Part shown: positions 1 through 7,841 of the stretch, piece by piece | How the letters are laid out: the number at the start of each line of letters is the position of its first letter | Position numbering within the stretch: the stretch's first letter is position 1 | Virus record (IMG/VR): IMGVR_UViG_3300018432_000017 | Span: 1-52,149 of that record | Direction: 5' to 3' (one strand) | Origin: a virus | Length of the DNA stretch: 52,149 nt | The notes under the pieces: model-generated | Seen by the model: the letters and a program-made list of their open reading frames with translations, nothing else | The model's database searches: none | Told to the model about the DNA's origin: nothing | Made by a program: the position numbers and the translations under genes

Positions 1-151
1 CGGTCCGGTCGGTCCATCTAGCGTTGGTCTTCATCCAGCCCTCAATGTTGGAGTCGTACATCTCCATGACCCCGCCCACGCCCGCGTCGAGCCGGGTATC
101 CAGCTGCCGGACTCCTTTTAGGAGGGGAGTCATATCGAGCTCAAACCCCAT
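1..151 (-). CDS. HK97 gp10-like head-tail/minor tail protein, N-terminal part
   Basis: The start codon ATG is at 151-149 and overlaps the stop of the preceding gene by one base (TGATG). Fifty codons are visible before the gene leaves the window. The readable N-terminus has a helical stretch followed by NARWTDRT, the form usually seen near the start of HK97 gp10-like tail-terminator or head-tail proteins (helix, then WTDRTGNAR). Its place straight after two connector genes fits that role. The C-terminal half is off the edge, so family membership rests on one motif and on gene order. Confidence 0.7.
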   Translation of the reverse strand, partial: MGFELDMTPLLKGVRQLDTRLDAGVGGVMEMYDSNIEGWMKTNARWTDRT

Positions 152-534
152 CAGGACTCCCCGAAGCGGGTAACCTGTGCGCGACGCTCATAGCCGTTGT
201 CCGGCAGGATCTCCGCGACTTCCCAGCGGATGCCGTGCGCGTCGGTCCAAGTGTCGTAGAGACCGATCGAAACGGTCGGCATCCCGAGGAGTTGGTATTC
301 AACCTTCCGCTGCGTGCCGTCGCTCGTTTTGACCGTGCCGGGCTGCGGGCCGTTGGAAGCGGACTGGTCGATGATCCGGAAGACCTGCGGGTCACGAGGG
401 GTGCCGTCGTACAGCCGCGTCCCGGTGCCGCTCTTGACACGGGTCCGGGGGATCAGGGTTAGGACCGTGGGGTTGGCAGCAATGAATGCAGAAGTGTTGA
501 GCTTCAGCGCCCGTAGCTCGTTGGCGTTCATCAC
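151..534 (-). CDS. Head-tail connector (head-closure or stopper-like) protein
   Basis: 127 residues, translated with a 4-nt ATGA overlap from the gene upstream. The protein is beta-rich with short strands (VEYQLLGMPTVSIGLYDTW, GIRWEVAEILPDNGYERRA) and no cysteine or membrane segment, as expected for a small neck protein. The order capsid, adaptor, this gene, gp10-like protein is the usual siphophage order, so head closure is inferred from position and size. No catalytic motif is visible. A second in-frame ATG follows directly and cannot be excluded as the start. Confidence 0.6.
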   Translation of the reverse strand: MMNANELRALKLNTSAFIAANPTVLTLIPRTRVKSGTGTRLYDGTPRDPQVFRIIDQSASNGPQPGTVKTSDGTQRKVEYQLLGMPTVSIGLYDTWTDAHGIRWEVAEILPDNGYERRAQVTRFGES

Positions 535-845
535 GGCCTCGTGAGCTTTACGACGCGGGTGCCGCGCGACGCAGCCGGCTCCTCGACTATCAGGCCGGCG
601 TGGTGCCTCGCCATTCCCAGAGCCTGCTCGTACATGTCGCCCATCTTCCGGGTCGACCCGCCCTCGGTGATGTCGACTAGCTCCGCAGCGCGGGCAGCCT
701 TCTCGGTCCAGATTTTGAAGGCGGTGGTGTTGAGGTTCCCGTCAGCGTCGAGCCGTTCCTTCAGGTGACTGTCGGTGTACGGCGCCGCGTCATCAGGCTC
801 CGCAACAATAAGCCGCAATTGAGCAACCGCTGCGTCAGTGGCCAT
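531..845 (-). CDS. Head-tail adaptor-like protein
   Basis: 104 residues, mostly helical. It begins with a segment predicting a helix bundle (VAQLRLIVAEPDDAAPYTD, then SHLKERLDADGNLN), which resembles the N-terminus of the gp6-like head-tail adaptor family, where a statement of the form 'ARLR.M...D...YTD..L...L' recurs in actinophages. It is the first gene after the hairpin that follows the capsid operon and is coupled to the connector downstream by ATGA. Assignment is by motif and synteny. Confidence 0.6.
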   Translation of the reverse strand: MATDAAVAQLRLIVAEPDDAAPYTDSHLKERLDADGNLNTTAFKIWTEKAARAAELVDITEGGSTRKMGDMYEQALGMARHHAGLIVEEPAASRGTRVVKLTRP

Positions 846-865
846 ACGATCCTCCTTTCAGGAAA

Positions 866-901
866 GCGCCAGGGAAACCCCTCACCGAATTTCCCTGGCG
901 C
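866..901 (-). terminator. Stem-loop after the capsid operon
   Basis: A perfect 12-bp inverted repeat (866-877 and 890-901) with a 12-nt loop lies between the stop at 918 and the start at 845. On the minus transcript the stem ends GGCGC and is followed by TTTCC, so it could be a weak intrinsic terminator that lowers connector expression relative to capsid, or an RNA-processing signal. No other gene-sized ORF is in the gap. Confidence 0.65.
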
Positions 902-917
902 CGCTCTCCCGCTGGTG

Positions 918-1214
918 TTACGCCTTCAGGTCGTCCTGTTCGAGCCGAGCGACCTTCTCAGGCTTGGTGCCGGCGACCGACAGCTGGCGCCGCTTGAGCT
1001 CTGTATCAAGCTCCTGCACGGTCCAGGTGCCGTAGTCTTCGGCTTCCTCTTCATCTTCCTCCGGACCGTCGTCGACAACCTCTTCGTCGTCGTCGTCCGA
1101 CTTCTCGGGGAAGCGCTCATCCATCTGCTTCACCCGGTCGTGCTCGCCCCGCATGTGCAGGTAAGCGCGGTCCTCATCGGACAGTCGCTTGTCAGAGGGA
1201 ACTTGGCGTGTCAT
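918..1214 (-). CDS. Acidic protein with C-terminal SAP-like motif
   Basis: 98 residues. The middle (about 38-62) is almost solid Asp/Glu; the last 35 residues (TWTVQELDTELKRRQL then a basic-acidic helix) match the helix-turn-helix spacing of SAP or Rho-N-like domains that bind nucleic acid. Similar small acidic SAP-like proteins sit directly after the major capsid gene in many actinophages and are usually listed as head-to-tail or hypothetical proteins. Role in the virion is unknown. Confidence 0.6.
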   Translation of the reverse strand: MTRQVPSDKRLSDEDRAYLHMRGEHDRVKQMDERFPEKSDDDDEEVVDDGPEEDEEEAEDYGTWTVQELDTELKRRQLSVAGTKPEKVARLEQDDLKA

Positions 1215-1225
1215 ATCAACCCTCC

Positions 1226-2380
1226 TTATGCCCAGGCGTAGGCGGCCGGAACGGCGTACGAAGCGCCGTTGAACATGATGGCCGCCGCACCGCGCGGGCC
1301 GATGCCCGACCCAAGACCCCGGATGTAGAAGGAGTCGATGAGCGGGTAATTCTGGTTGTTGCCCGGACGGAGAACGACTCCCCGCAGGCCGGGGTTGGCG
1401 TGCTCACGGATGCCGACGACATTGGTCGTGACGCCGTTCCCGCGAGTCGCAACCGCAACCATGTAGCCGGCCGGAATCTGGTTGTTGCCGATGAACATGT
1501 ACGGACCCCAGGACCCGATAACGTCCATAGAGGCCCAGGTGTTCGGCGGCAGCGAGCCCTGGAGGGTGTATCCCGGCGGCAGCTGGAACGTGAAGTTCTG
1601 GCCGGTCGTCGGGATGAAGTCGTACAACGAAACGACGGTGCTAGCGTCGTACGCCACGCCCCTCGTGTACCGGACGACGCTAGCGTCAGCGTCGTTCTTG
1701 TTCATGAGGATCATGATGTTGTAGCCGGCAGCCCGGTTGTAGCCGTGCTCCTCGACCAACCGCGCGACAGCAAGCACGTCGTTCGGGTCGAAGATCCACG
1801 CCTGCGTCGAGCCGGTGGCCGTGTAGTGCGTGTGGGTCGCTCCGTCGAAGGAGTTTCCGTTGTAGGTCGGAATGTACGACGTGTCGGCGTTGTAGAGCGC
1901 CGGAACGGTGTACTGGATCCCGTCCACGATCGTGGTGCGGTTCAAGTTGTTGAACAGCGCCCGCATCACCGACATGAACTGGAGCCGGTTGTCGGCCTCC
2001 AGCACGTTGTTCAGAACCGCGTCGAGCTGGCGCTGTGAAGCACCCTGGGTCTGCGAAGGCCCGCCCGCGAGGAACTGGAAGGTGTATGCCGCCCGAGTGT
2101 CGTACCACTCGAAGGGGTAAGCCCGCGCGGTCGGAGCCGGCATCGGCTTGATAGCCGAAGGAATGCCGTACTCGGAAGCCCGCTCGAAGTCCTCCGTGCC
2201 GGGCTGAACGATGTCCTCGATCACCGTAGGGGTGGTGAAGGAAAGGAGATCGATCAGCGGCTGGCGCTGCGCGTTGAACTCCGCGAGAGCCTGCTGGTAC
2301 TGGTTCCAGATAGCATTGAGGTCCTGTCCATCGCGGGTGCGAGTCAGGATATCCCCAGAAGCGTGATAACCCTTAGCCAT
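1226..2380 (-). CDS. Major capsid protein
   Basis: 384 residues. No single motif is diagnostic, but size, the strand-rich sequence with Tyr/Phe-rich segments (YPFEWYDTRAAYTFQFLAGG), the absence of membrane or catalytic signatures, and position after scaffold and decoration-like genes fit an HK97-fold capsid protein. The N-terminal 60 residues are helical and could act as the delta-domain or E-loop region. The C-terminus ends in a conserved-looking stretch with AAAIMFNGASYAVPAAY. A good GGAGGTG ribosome site precedes ATG at 2380. It is followed by a stem-loop after the next gene. Confidence 0.8.
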   Translation of the reverse strand: MAKGYHASGDILTRTRDGQDLNAIWNQYQQALAEFNAQRQPLIDLLSFTTPTVIEDIVQPGTEDFERASEYGIPSAIKPMPAPTARAYPFEWYDTRAAYTFQFLAGGPSQTQGASQRQLDAVLNNVLEADNRLQFMSVMRALFNNLNRTTIVDGIQYTVPALYNADTSYIPTYNGNSFDGATHTHYTATGSTQAWIFDPNDVLAVARLVEEHGYNRAAGYNIMILMNKNDADASVVRYTRGVAYDASTVVSLYDFIPTTGQNFTFQLPPGYTLQGSLPPNTWASMDVIGSWGPYMFIGNNQIPAGYMVAVATRGNGVTTNVVGIREHANPGLRGVVLRPGNNQNYPLIDSFYIRGLGSGIGPRGAAAIMFNGASYAVPAAYAWA

Positions 2381-2395
2381 GCGTTACACCTCCTC

Positions 2396-2782
2396 TTAAG
2401 CGGTAGCCGGGGGCACCCGGACGACCAGTCGACGGGCATTAGCAACGGTGATGCCGACGACAACCCCGGAGCCGGACGTGCTGTCGACGTTCCCGCCCGC
2501 GTGAGCGAAGGCCGGCGCGCCGAGCGTGAAGGCCGTGCCACTCGTCATGGTCGCGTCCTCGATCTCACCGGCGGTCATGACGTCGATGATCTCGTTGAGT
2601 CCCATGGGACGCACCGGAACGACCACACCGCTGACGGTCGTGGTGCCGGTAGCAAGGATCGCCTTGCCGGCGGAGTCGATCTCCACGGCGTAAATCTTGT
2701 CGATGTCCGCGAGGGAGATCGTGAAGCCCAGCGGAGCCCGGAAGCCGCCGCTATACGGGTCGTACTTGTCGATACGCGACAT
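2396..2782 (-). CDS. Probable capsid decoration or minor head protein
   Basis: 128 residues, rich in Gly, Thr, Ala and Val with beta-strand periodicity (GTTTVSGVVVPVRPMG, GSGVVVGITVANARR). It sits immediately upstream of the capsid gene and overlaps the preceding gene by one base. Such strand-rich 110-150 residue proteins beside the capsid gene are typically head-decoration proteins, but no family motif is recognisable. Structural role is inferred from place only. Confidence 0.5.
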   Translation of the reverse strand: MSRIDKYDPYSGGFRAPLGFTISLADIDKIYAVEIDSAGKAILATGTTTVSGVVVPVRPMGLNEIIDVMTAGEIEDATMTSGTAFTLGAPAFAHAGGNVDSTSGSGVVVGITVANARRLVVRVPPATA

Positions 2783-3132
2783 CAGCCAAACCTCGCTTCG
2801 GTCGGAAGTGGGCCGTAGACCTCGACGGTCAACGTAACCACTGCCGAGTAGGTCAGAGCCACGTCGACTGTCTGCGCTCCGTGGTAGTCACGGGAGACGA
2901 CAAACACGCGCTCCGAGGTCGCCGGAATCGCATAGGTAGTCTCGATCTGCGTTCCGCCCGACGTGGGCGTGTTGATGTTGACTGTCTGCGGCGCACCGGC
3001 GCCGTTGACAAACTTGATCATGTAGGTCTTACCGTGCCGCATTGGAATGGTGTCGCCACCAGCGTTTGCAGCCGTCTTGACCGGAGCCACACCGGTGCCG
3101 GTGCGTGGATCCTGTGGAGTCAGAACTGCCAT
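2782..3132 (-). CDS. Probable Ig-like head-associated protein
   Basis: 116 residues with an N-terminal Pro/Thr-rich segment and about seven predicted strands (TYMIKFVNGAG, PQTVNINTP, SERVFVVSR, TVDVALTYS, VVTLTVEVYG), the pattern of an immunoglobulin-like sandwich. Two such strand-rich genes in tandem (this one and 2396-2782) between scaffold and capsid suggest a two-component decoration layer. Function is inference. Confidence 0.5.
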   Translation of the reverse strand: MAVLTPQDPRTGTGVAPVKTAANAGGDTIPMRHGKTYMIKFVNGAGAPQTVNINTPTSGGTQIETTYAIPATSERVFVVSRDYHGAQTVDVALTYSAVVTLTVEVYGPLPTEARFG

Positions 3133-3153
3133 TCTCTACCCTCCTTCGCTCGC

Positions 3154-3792
3154 TTATGTGCCCGTCATTCGAGACCGGAGAGCAGGGATGCGAGTGGCCA
3201 TCTTCTTAAGGTCCGGCCCATCGTCTCCGCCCGACTTCCCGGCGGTGCCTGGCGTCCCGGTCGATCCCTTGGGCTTTTCCTTCTCGTCGGTCTCCGGCTT
3301 CAAGAGGTACGGGTCCGACTTGGCCAGGGCTTCAATAGCCGCGTCCAGTCCGGTAACCGTGCCGTCATCTTCGACCGTGACCTTGGAGAGATCTGCGAGC
3401 TTCAGGGCGGTTGCGGGGTTTTGCCATTTGTGCTTGTTGCTCTTGAAGAAGGCGAGTTCAAGTCGGGTCTGGTCTAGCTCCTGCTTGGTCTTCTCGGCGG
3501 CCTGGGCCGCTTCGTCCGCCTCACGTTGGAGCCGTTCCACTGCAGGCAGGTCCTTGTCGCGGATCTGCTTCAGTTCCTTCTCGAATTCATCGCGCCTCTT
3601 GTCGGCCGCACGGAGTTGCTCACGCAGTCGCTCGAAGTCTTCTCGGGCAACAGTTTCGGCCTTCGATCCCGCATCGCCGCTCTGGGCTTTCGGGTCTCCG
3701 GCTGTGCCTTCTCCGGTTCCCGTTCCGCTTTCCCCGGTGCCGCCCTGTGCACCTTCGTCGCCGCTCTGGGCGTCTGGATCGGTGTCGCTCAT
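3154..3792 (-). CDS. Capsid assembly scaffolding protein
   Basis: 212 residues. The N-terminal 45 residues are low-complexity Gly/Asp/Ser/Glu; residues about 48-115 form a long heptad-like coiled coil (REDFERLREQLRAADKR, ERLQREADEAAQAAEKT); the C-terminus is again Gly-rich and ends with a basic tail (ATRIPALRSR). This acidic, coiled-coil layout between MuF and capsid genes is the classic scaffold arrangement. No protease motif is present, so a separate or host protease would be needed if the scaffold is cleaved. Confidence 0.8.
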   Translation of the reverse strand: MSDTDPDAQSGDEGAQGGTGESGTGTGEGTAGDPKAQSGDAGSKAETVAREDFERLREQLRAADKRRDEFEKELKQIRDKDLPAVERLQREADEAAQAAEKTKQELDQTRLELAFFKSNKHKWQNPATALKLADLSKVTVEDDGTVTGLDAAIEALAKSDPYLLKPETDEKEKPKGSTGTPGTAGKSGGDDGPDLKKMATRIPALRSRMTGT

Positions 3793-3854
3793 GCTTCTTG
3801 GCTCCGTATCCTACTAGATCCTTATCGCACTACCTTATCCTGGGGATGCGGGAT

Positions 3855-4757
3855 CTAGCTTGGACCTGCGGAGCCTAGCCCTTTGCTGCGAAGATAGCCG
3901 TCATACCGCCCCGCTACAAGCGCATCGAGGAAGGCGTCCTCCTCGGGCGGAATGGGTGTAACGAAACAGAAGCAATGCGGGTGCGGCTTCCGGGGTACGT
4001 CCCGAACGTCATACACGCCGTCTCCGTCCCTCCCGCCCTTCGCAAACCGGTCACATAGATCCGGCTTCGGGTGCGAGCGGGAGAGGTGCCACTTCATCTG
4101 GTTGATCCAGGGCTTCTCATGCGCATTGTGAATCGAGGTTGCGTGATAGGCGTTGTTGATCTCGGTCCGTGCTAGCCTCATTGCGGCGTACCGGATCCCG
4201 CCCGGAGTGCTAGGCGAGAACCAGTCCCGCGCTTCGGCCGCAAACTCCCGCGCTGGGAGGCCCCGGAGGAGGGCGGAGTTGATCTTGTCCTCCAACCTCC
4301 CGTTCATCCATACCTCATTGCGGTAGATGCGTTCCGCGAGCGGGATCCGGCTCGACGTGACTCGCGTCTCCGCGAGCGCTAGCGTCTCCTCGCTCGCCCG
4401 CAGCGCCACGTCCCGAAGGGCCTTCGCTTCGTCTGTACGGCCTGCCGCTTCGAGGAGGGCGGTATCGACCGCGCTCCCCAGGACTATGGCCCTCTCGGCA
4501 GCTTCGAGCCGGCGGGCCTCGATGATCTTTCCCATACGCTTGAAGATGGCGGCCTGCTCCCGCAGGAGGTTCTTGCGAAGGGCTTGCAGCTGTTCCTCGC
4601 GGACAGCCGAGCCGATCCCCTGAATCTCCATACGGGCCAACATCTTGGTTACATCCGCAAGGGCGACTTTCAGCATTCGCAACACATCTCGGTCTGCGAG
4701 TCGCTGAACCCTCGCGTATCCCGATGACCATGCGGCCGGTTCGGGTACCGCGCCCAT
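3855..4757 (-). CDS. MuF-like minor capsid protein
   Basis: 300 residues, starting at ATG 4757 with a one-base overlap with the portal stop. Residues 1-150 are helical and coiled-coil-like; residues 160-270 carry the MuF core: LARTEINNAYHATS around 195-208 and the Cys/His cluster near the C-terminus (C235, H259, H261, C262, C264) of the form seen in phage MuF domains. MuF proteins sit in the head next to the portal and are often ejected or needed for infectivity. No toxin domain is fused to the C-terminus here. Confidence 0.85.
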   Translation of the reverse strand: MGAVPEPAAWSSGYARVQRLADRDVLRMLKVALADVTKMLARMEIQGIGSAVREEQLQALRKNLLREQAAIFKRMGKIIEARRLEAAERAIVLGSAVDTALLEAAGRTDEAKALRDVALRASEETLALAETRVTSSRIPLAERIYRNEVWMNGRLEDKINSALLRGLPAREFAAEARDWFSPSTPGGIRYAAMRLARTEINNAYHATSIHNAHEKPWINQMKWHLSRSHPKPDLCDRFAKGGRDGDGVYDVRDVPRKPHPHCFCFVTPIPPEEDAFLDALVAGRYDGYLRSKGLGSAGPS

Positions 4758-6307
4758 TAGAACTCAGCCGGTGCGCCTGCGGCCTCCTCTTCCAGTCTCG
4801 GCGCAACAGAATCCAGAAGGGTGGTCTGCTCAGAGGCCACCTGTGCCAGTGCGTCGGCCGGGATCTCATATCCCAGCTTCTCCTGGAGAATCTTCTGGGC
4901 AAATGAGATCGGGATAAGCTTCGCAGTCACCATGTCGATAACCTCCTTCAGAACAGCTGCCCGGTCAACCGGCAGCGGATCCCCGAATGTCCAGGTGAAT
5001 CCGAGCCCGGTCGCGGGAGTCGCTTCGAATGCCGGTAGCCACATGTTCACGATGTCGTAGAACATCTGGTCGAGCCGGCTCTTCAGCTCGCGTTCCTTCT
5101 CCTCGTTCTTGGAGAGCACCGGAGCCATCTGGATAGCGAGCGCAATCCCAGACTCCGCAACCTGAACGTCTACCCGCCCAACGGACACGTCGGACAAACC
5201 GGTCGTCTCGCGCGCCTTCCCTTCAAGGTAGGCGGAGTGGTCGAGTAGCGGCTGGATCGAGTCGACTCCCTGGACCCGGTTGAAGGTGTCCTCTGTAGAC
5301 TCTAGCTCGATCACCGAGGCCGGTGCCAGCACCCAGTTGTCCTCGGTGCCGTCGTCCCGCTTCGGCCGTCCTGAAGTTGTTACGTAGACGCCGATCCCGG
5401 TAAGGGTGATTGTGATGTCCTGATCGGAGGCAGTCTGGTGGACGCCGGCCAGTAGCGTCTCGATCCCCTGCAGCTCCGAGACTCCCCAGCGCAGCCCGCC
5501 CTCGCGGTTGTTGCGGAAGTGGTAGATGGGGATCTTCGTGATGACCGGCGGGAGCGGGAATCCAGTCGTGAGAGGAGACGCGGCGTAGGCGGACGGCACG
5601 CTCACCGGCTTCAGGTCGGTCGCGTCGAAGCCGTGCGCCGTCCGGTCGTCCCAGCCGTCCGGCTCGAAGAAGTCGAGCTTGGTGAAGATGGTGCCATTCT
5701 CCTGGATGACGTAGCTCTGCCGCATCGCGACATCTTCATCATCGTCGTTGGGCACGAGCGACACGAGGTAGGCCCCCAGGATCCGCTCAGCGTCCAGAGG
5801 GTCCTCAATCGGGAAGTACGTTGAGGGATCGATCTCGACTACCCGCAGCCGTTGCCCCGGCAGCTTCGTATCGTCCGCGAGGAGGTGGAAGCAGGCGTCG
5901 CCCCGGATCAGCATCCATCGCTTGATCGAGAGGATCTTGGTGAAGAACTCCTCCCGCGCCAGGAAGTCGTCCAGCAGCTTCTTCGTCGCACCGAGCGTTT
6001 CGAGGTCCGGAGCCGCAGTCGTCCCGTCCGGCATTGTGACCAGCGGGAGCGGGGTGATCTGGGGATCCCGCGCTAGGTAACGGTTTGTCGCCTCGATGAT
6101 CGTGCGGGCGGAGGGGATCAGCCGGCGCGACATTTCGTCGCCGGCATCGTTCCGCATTACCGCCAGGAATGCCTCTTCGACGTTCCGGAAGATGTCCCAG
6201 TACGTCCAGTAGGCAGCGACCCGTCGCTGGTCTAGCTGCGACTTGATGTGTCCGGGCAACGGTCGCGCCAGCTTGAGCGCGGTTGCATATGGGCTAACCG
6301 TAGCCAT
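4757..6307 (-). CDS. Portal protein
   Basis: 516 residues, the usual size for an SPP1 gp6-like portal. It is dominated by helices with a conserved-looking DQRRVAAYWTYWDIFRN start region, an ATNRYLARDP stretch and a long helical C-terminal third ending in a low-complexity acidic/Ala tail. It is one base from the terminase stop and fused by TAATG to MuF, the standard terminase-portal-MuF order. The portal forms the dodecameric DNA entry vertex. Confidence 0.9.
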   Translation of the reverse strand: MATVSPYATALKLARPLPGHIKSQLDQRRVAAYWTYWDIFRNVEEAFLAVMRNDAGDEMSRRLIPSARTIIEATNRYLARDPQITPLPLVTMPDGTTAAPDLETLGATKKLLDDFLAREEFFTKILSIKRWMLIRGDACFHLLADDTKLPGQRLRVVEIDPSTYFPIEDPLDAERILGAYLVSLVPNDDDEDVAMRQSYVIQENGTIFTKLDFFEPDGWDDRTAHGFDATDLKPVSVPSAYAASPLTTGFPLPPVITKIPIYHFRNNREGGLRWGVSELQGIETLLAGVHQTASDQDITITLTGIGVYVTTSGRPKRDDGTEDNWVLAPASVIELESTEDTFNRVQGVDSIQPLLDHSAYLEGKARETTGLSDVSVGRVDVQVAESGIALAIQMAPVLSKNEEKERELKSRLDQMFYDIVNMWLPAFEATPATGLGFTWTFGDPLPVDRAAVLKEVIDMVTAKLIPISFAQKILQEKLGYEIPADALAQVASEQTTLLDSVAPRLEEEAAGAPAEF

Positions 6308-6308
6308 C

Positions 6309-7841
6309 TTATCTCCTGGTCTCTGCCGTGGTCTGGGTGGCTCCTGCTTTGTCCCGGTAGGGACTCCCGAACAGGCCCGAGTAGAAGCGGCCTAGCGCTT
6401 CGGGAGCGTGATTGTCCTTGTCCAAAGGTTCCTCCGGAGCCGACCTCCCGCGCTCTCCGGCCTGCTCCGCCGTCTCCCGATATTTGTAGTCGTTCATCTC
6501 CCGGATCGTGTTGACGCACTTGGGATCTATGGTCAGGGAGGGCTTGCGCTCCGGGTGGTCGACCGGAAGCAGTAGCTTATCGCGCGGGATCCGGAGGCCC
6601 CTGCGTATCCACTCGATCCGGTCGTTGAGCGGGATAGATCCCTTGCCGTAGGCGCGTACCTTGAGGAGGCGGGAGAGGGATCGGCTCCGGTCCGGCTCCG
6701 CAGGGTCCGGGAAGAACATCCGCAGCGAGGAGGGGGCGAGGCCCCGCCCCTCGATCTCCCGCGCGGCTTCGTCGGTGTCCTTGTGCGTTTCGTAGTACTC
6801 ATCAAGGACGTGGACGTGCTTCCTATCAGGACTCACCTGGAGCAGCAGCCAGACGAAGGGGTTGGTGAAGCCGTAGTCAGCCGCCGCATAGGTCGCCCAA
6901 CCGGAGCGGAAGGGGTGCCGCTGCACATGAATCTCTTCATCGAAGTCCTTGAACACCCGCCCGACGTACTCGGTGAAGAGGGCTGCGACCTCCTGGTTGA
7001 ATAGCTCCTGGCTCTGGTCCAGGAACATCGACCAGATCTCCGGGTTGATGCCGGGAGGGTGGCCCTCCCAGTTGGGTAGCGTCCGCAGGAAGGCGAGCAT
7101 GTCGTCCAGCCTGTGCTTCCGTCGCGCCTCGATCGCCCGGTCCAGGAGGTCCGTGTCGACTCCTCCGGGGTAGACGTACGGGTTGACCCAGGCCGGCGCG
7201 CGCCACGAGGCCCAGTCCGGGCGGTGCCCGTCGAGCCCGATCATGTAGAGGTCGTAGAACCAGTTCTTGCCTTCGGGGGTCGACGTGAAGAGTGACCACC
7301 CCTCGAAGTCCGCCAGGGTGGGCCGAAGGTACTTGTGCCACACGGACATCTTGAGCTTGGCGGCTTCGGCGAGGATGACCCCTGAGAGACCTTCACCGAC
7401 CAGCGTCGCAGGGTACTTCGCGGACTTGGCGGTTATGATCAATCGCCTGCCGAACATAGAGAGCGTCATCTGACCGCCCTCCGGGTTGTTGTAGGACCCC
7501 GGTCGGTCTACGTCGAAGCCGAGTTCATGCACCCGGTTCCACAGGACACGGAACTCCTTTTCGCTGTCGGAGTACTCCGGCCCAACAATCCAGAACTCCC
7601 GCCGGATCGAGCGCGCTCGCATCTCGTCTAGCTCGCTCCACGCCCGGAAGACCTCGGGGATGAGCGTGTATCCGCCGATCTGCGACTTGCCCGCGCGTCG
7701 ACCGAGCGACACGACCTTGTTACGGACCGGGGAGAGGATGATGTCTCGCTGGATATCGTGTGGGGTCCAGTCCGACTTCTTCCAGATGGCCCGGTGGACA
7801 ACCGGCGGAGCGACCGGGGTCCGGATGAGCGCGGTGGTCAC
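6309..7841 (-). CDS. terL: Terminase large subunit
   Basis: 510 residues from a GTG start that overlaps the preceding stop (GTGA). The ATPase half has a Walker A of the GRRAGKS type (residues 47-53), an adenine-side WTPHDIQRD segment and a motif III FTSTPEGKNW (about 185-194). The expected Walker B reads GVILAEAAK (154-162), with Ala where Asp is usual. The nuclease half starts at AAADYGFTNP (about 319-328, D322) with FPDPAEPDRS and a C-terminal DKDNHAPEAL Asp cluster of the RNase H-like fold. It packages DNA into the prohead through the portal. Confidence 0.93.
   Translation of the reverse strand: MTTALIRTPVAPPVVHRAIWKKSDWTPHDIQRDIILSPVRNKVVSLGRRAGKSQIGGYTLIPEVFRAWSELDEMRARSIRREFWIVGPEYSDSEKEFRVLWNRVHELGFDVDRPGSYNNPEGGQMTLSMFGRRLIITAKSAKYPATLVGEGLSGVILAEAAKLKMSVWHKYLRPTLADFEGWSLFTSTPEGKNWFYDLYMIGLDGHRPDWASWRAPAWVNPYVYPGGVDTDLLDRAIEARRKHRLDDMLAFLRTLPNWEGHPPGINPEIWSMFLDQSQELFNQEVAALFTEYVGRVFKDFDEEIHVQRHPFRSGWATYAAADYGFTNPFVWLLLQVSPDRKHVHVLDEYYETHKDTDEAAREIEGRGLAPSSLRMFFPDPAEPDRSRSLSRLLKVRAYGKGSIPLNDRIEWIRRGLRIPRDKLLLPVDHPERKPSLTIDPKCVNTIREMNDYKYRETAEQAGERGRSAPEEPLDKDNHAPEALGRFYSGLFGSPYRDKAGATQTTAETRR

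Noticed and set aside
765-2038. Long plus-strand ORFs opposite the capsid region (for example 1208-2038)
   Set aside because: They are antisense to well-supported capsid genes, have Arg/Val-rich shadow composition typical of GC-rich antisense frames, and have no ribosome sites in register.
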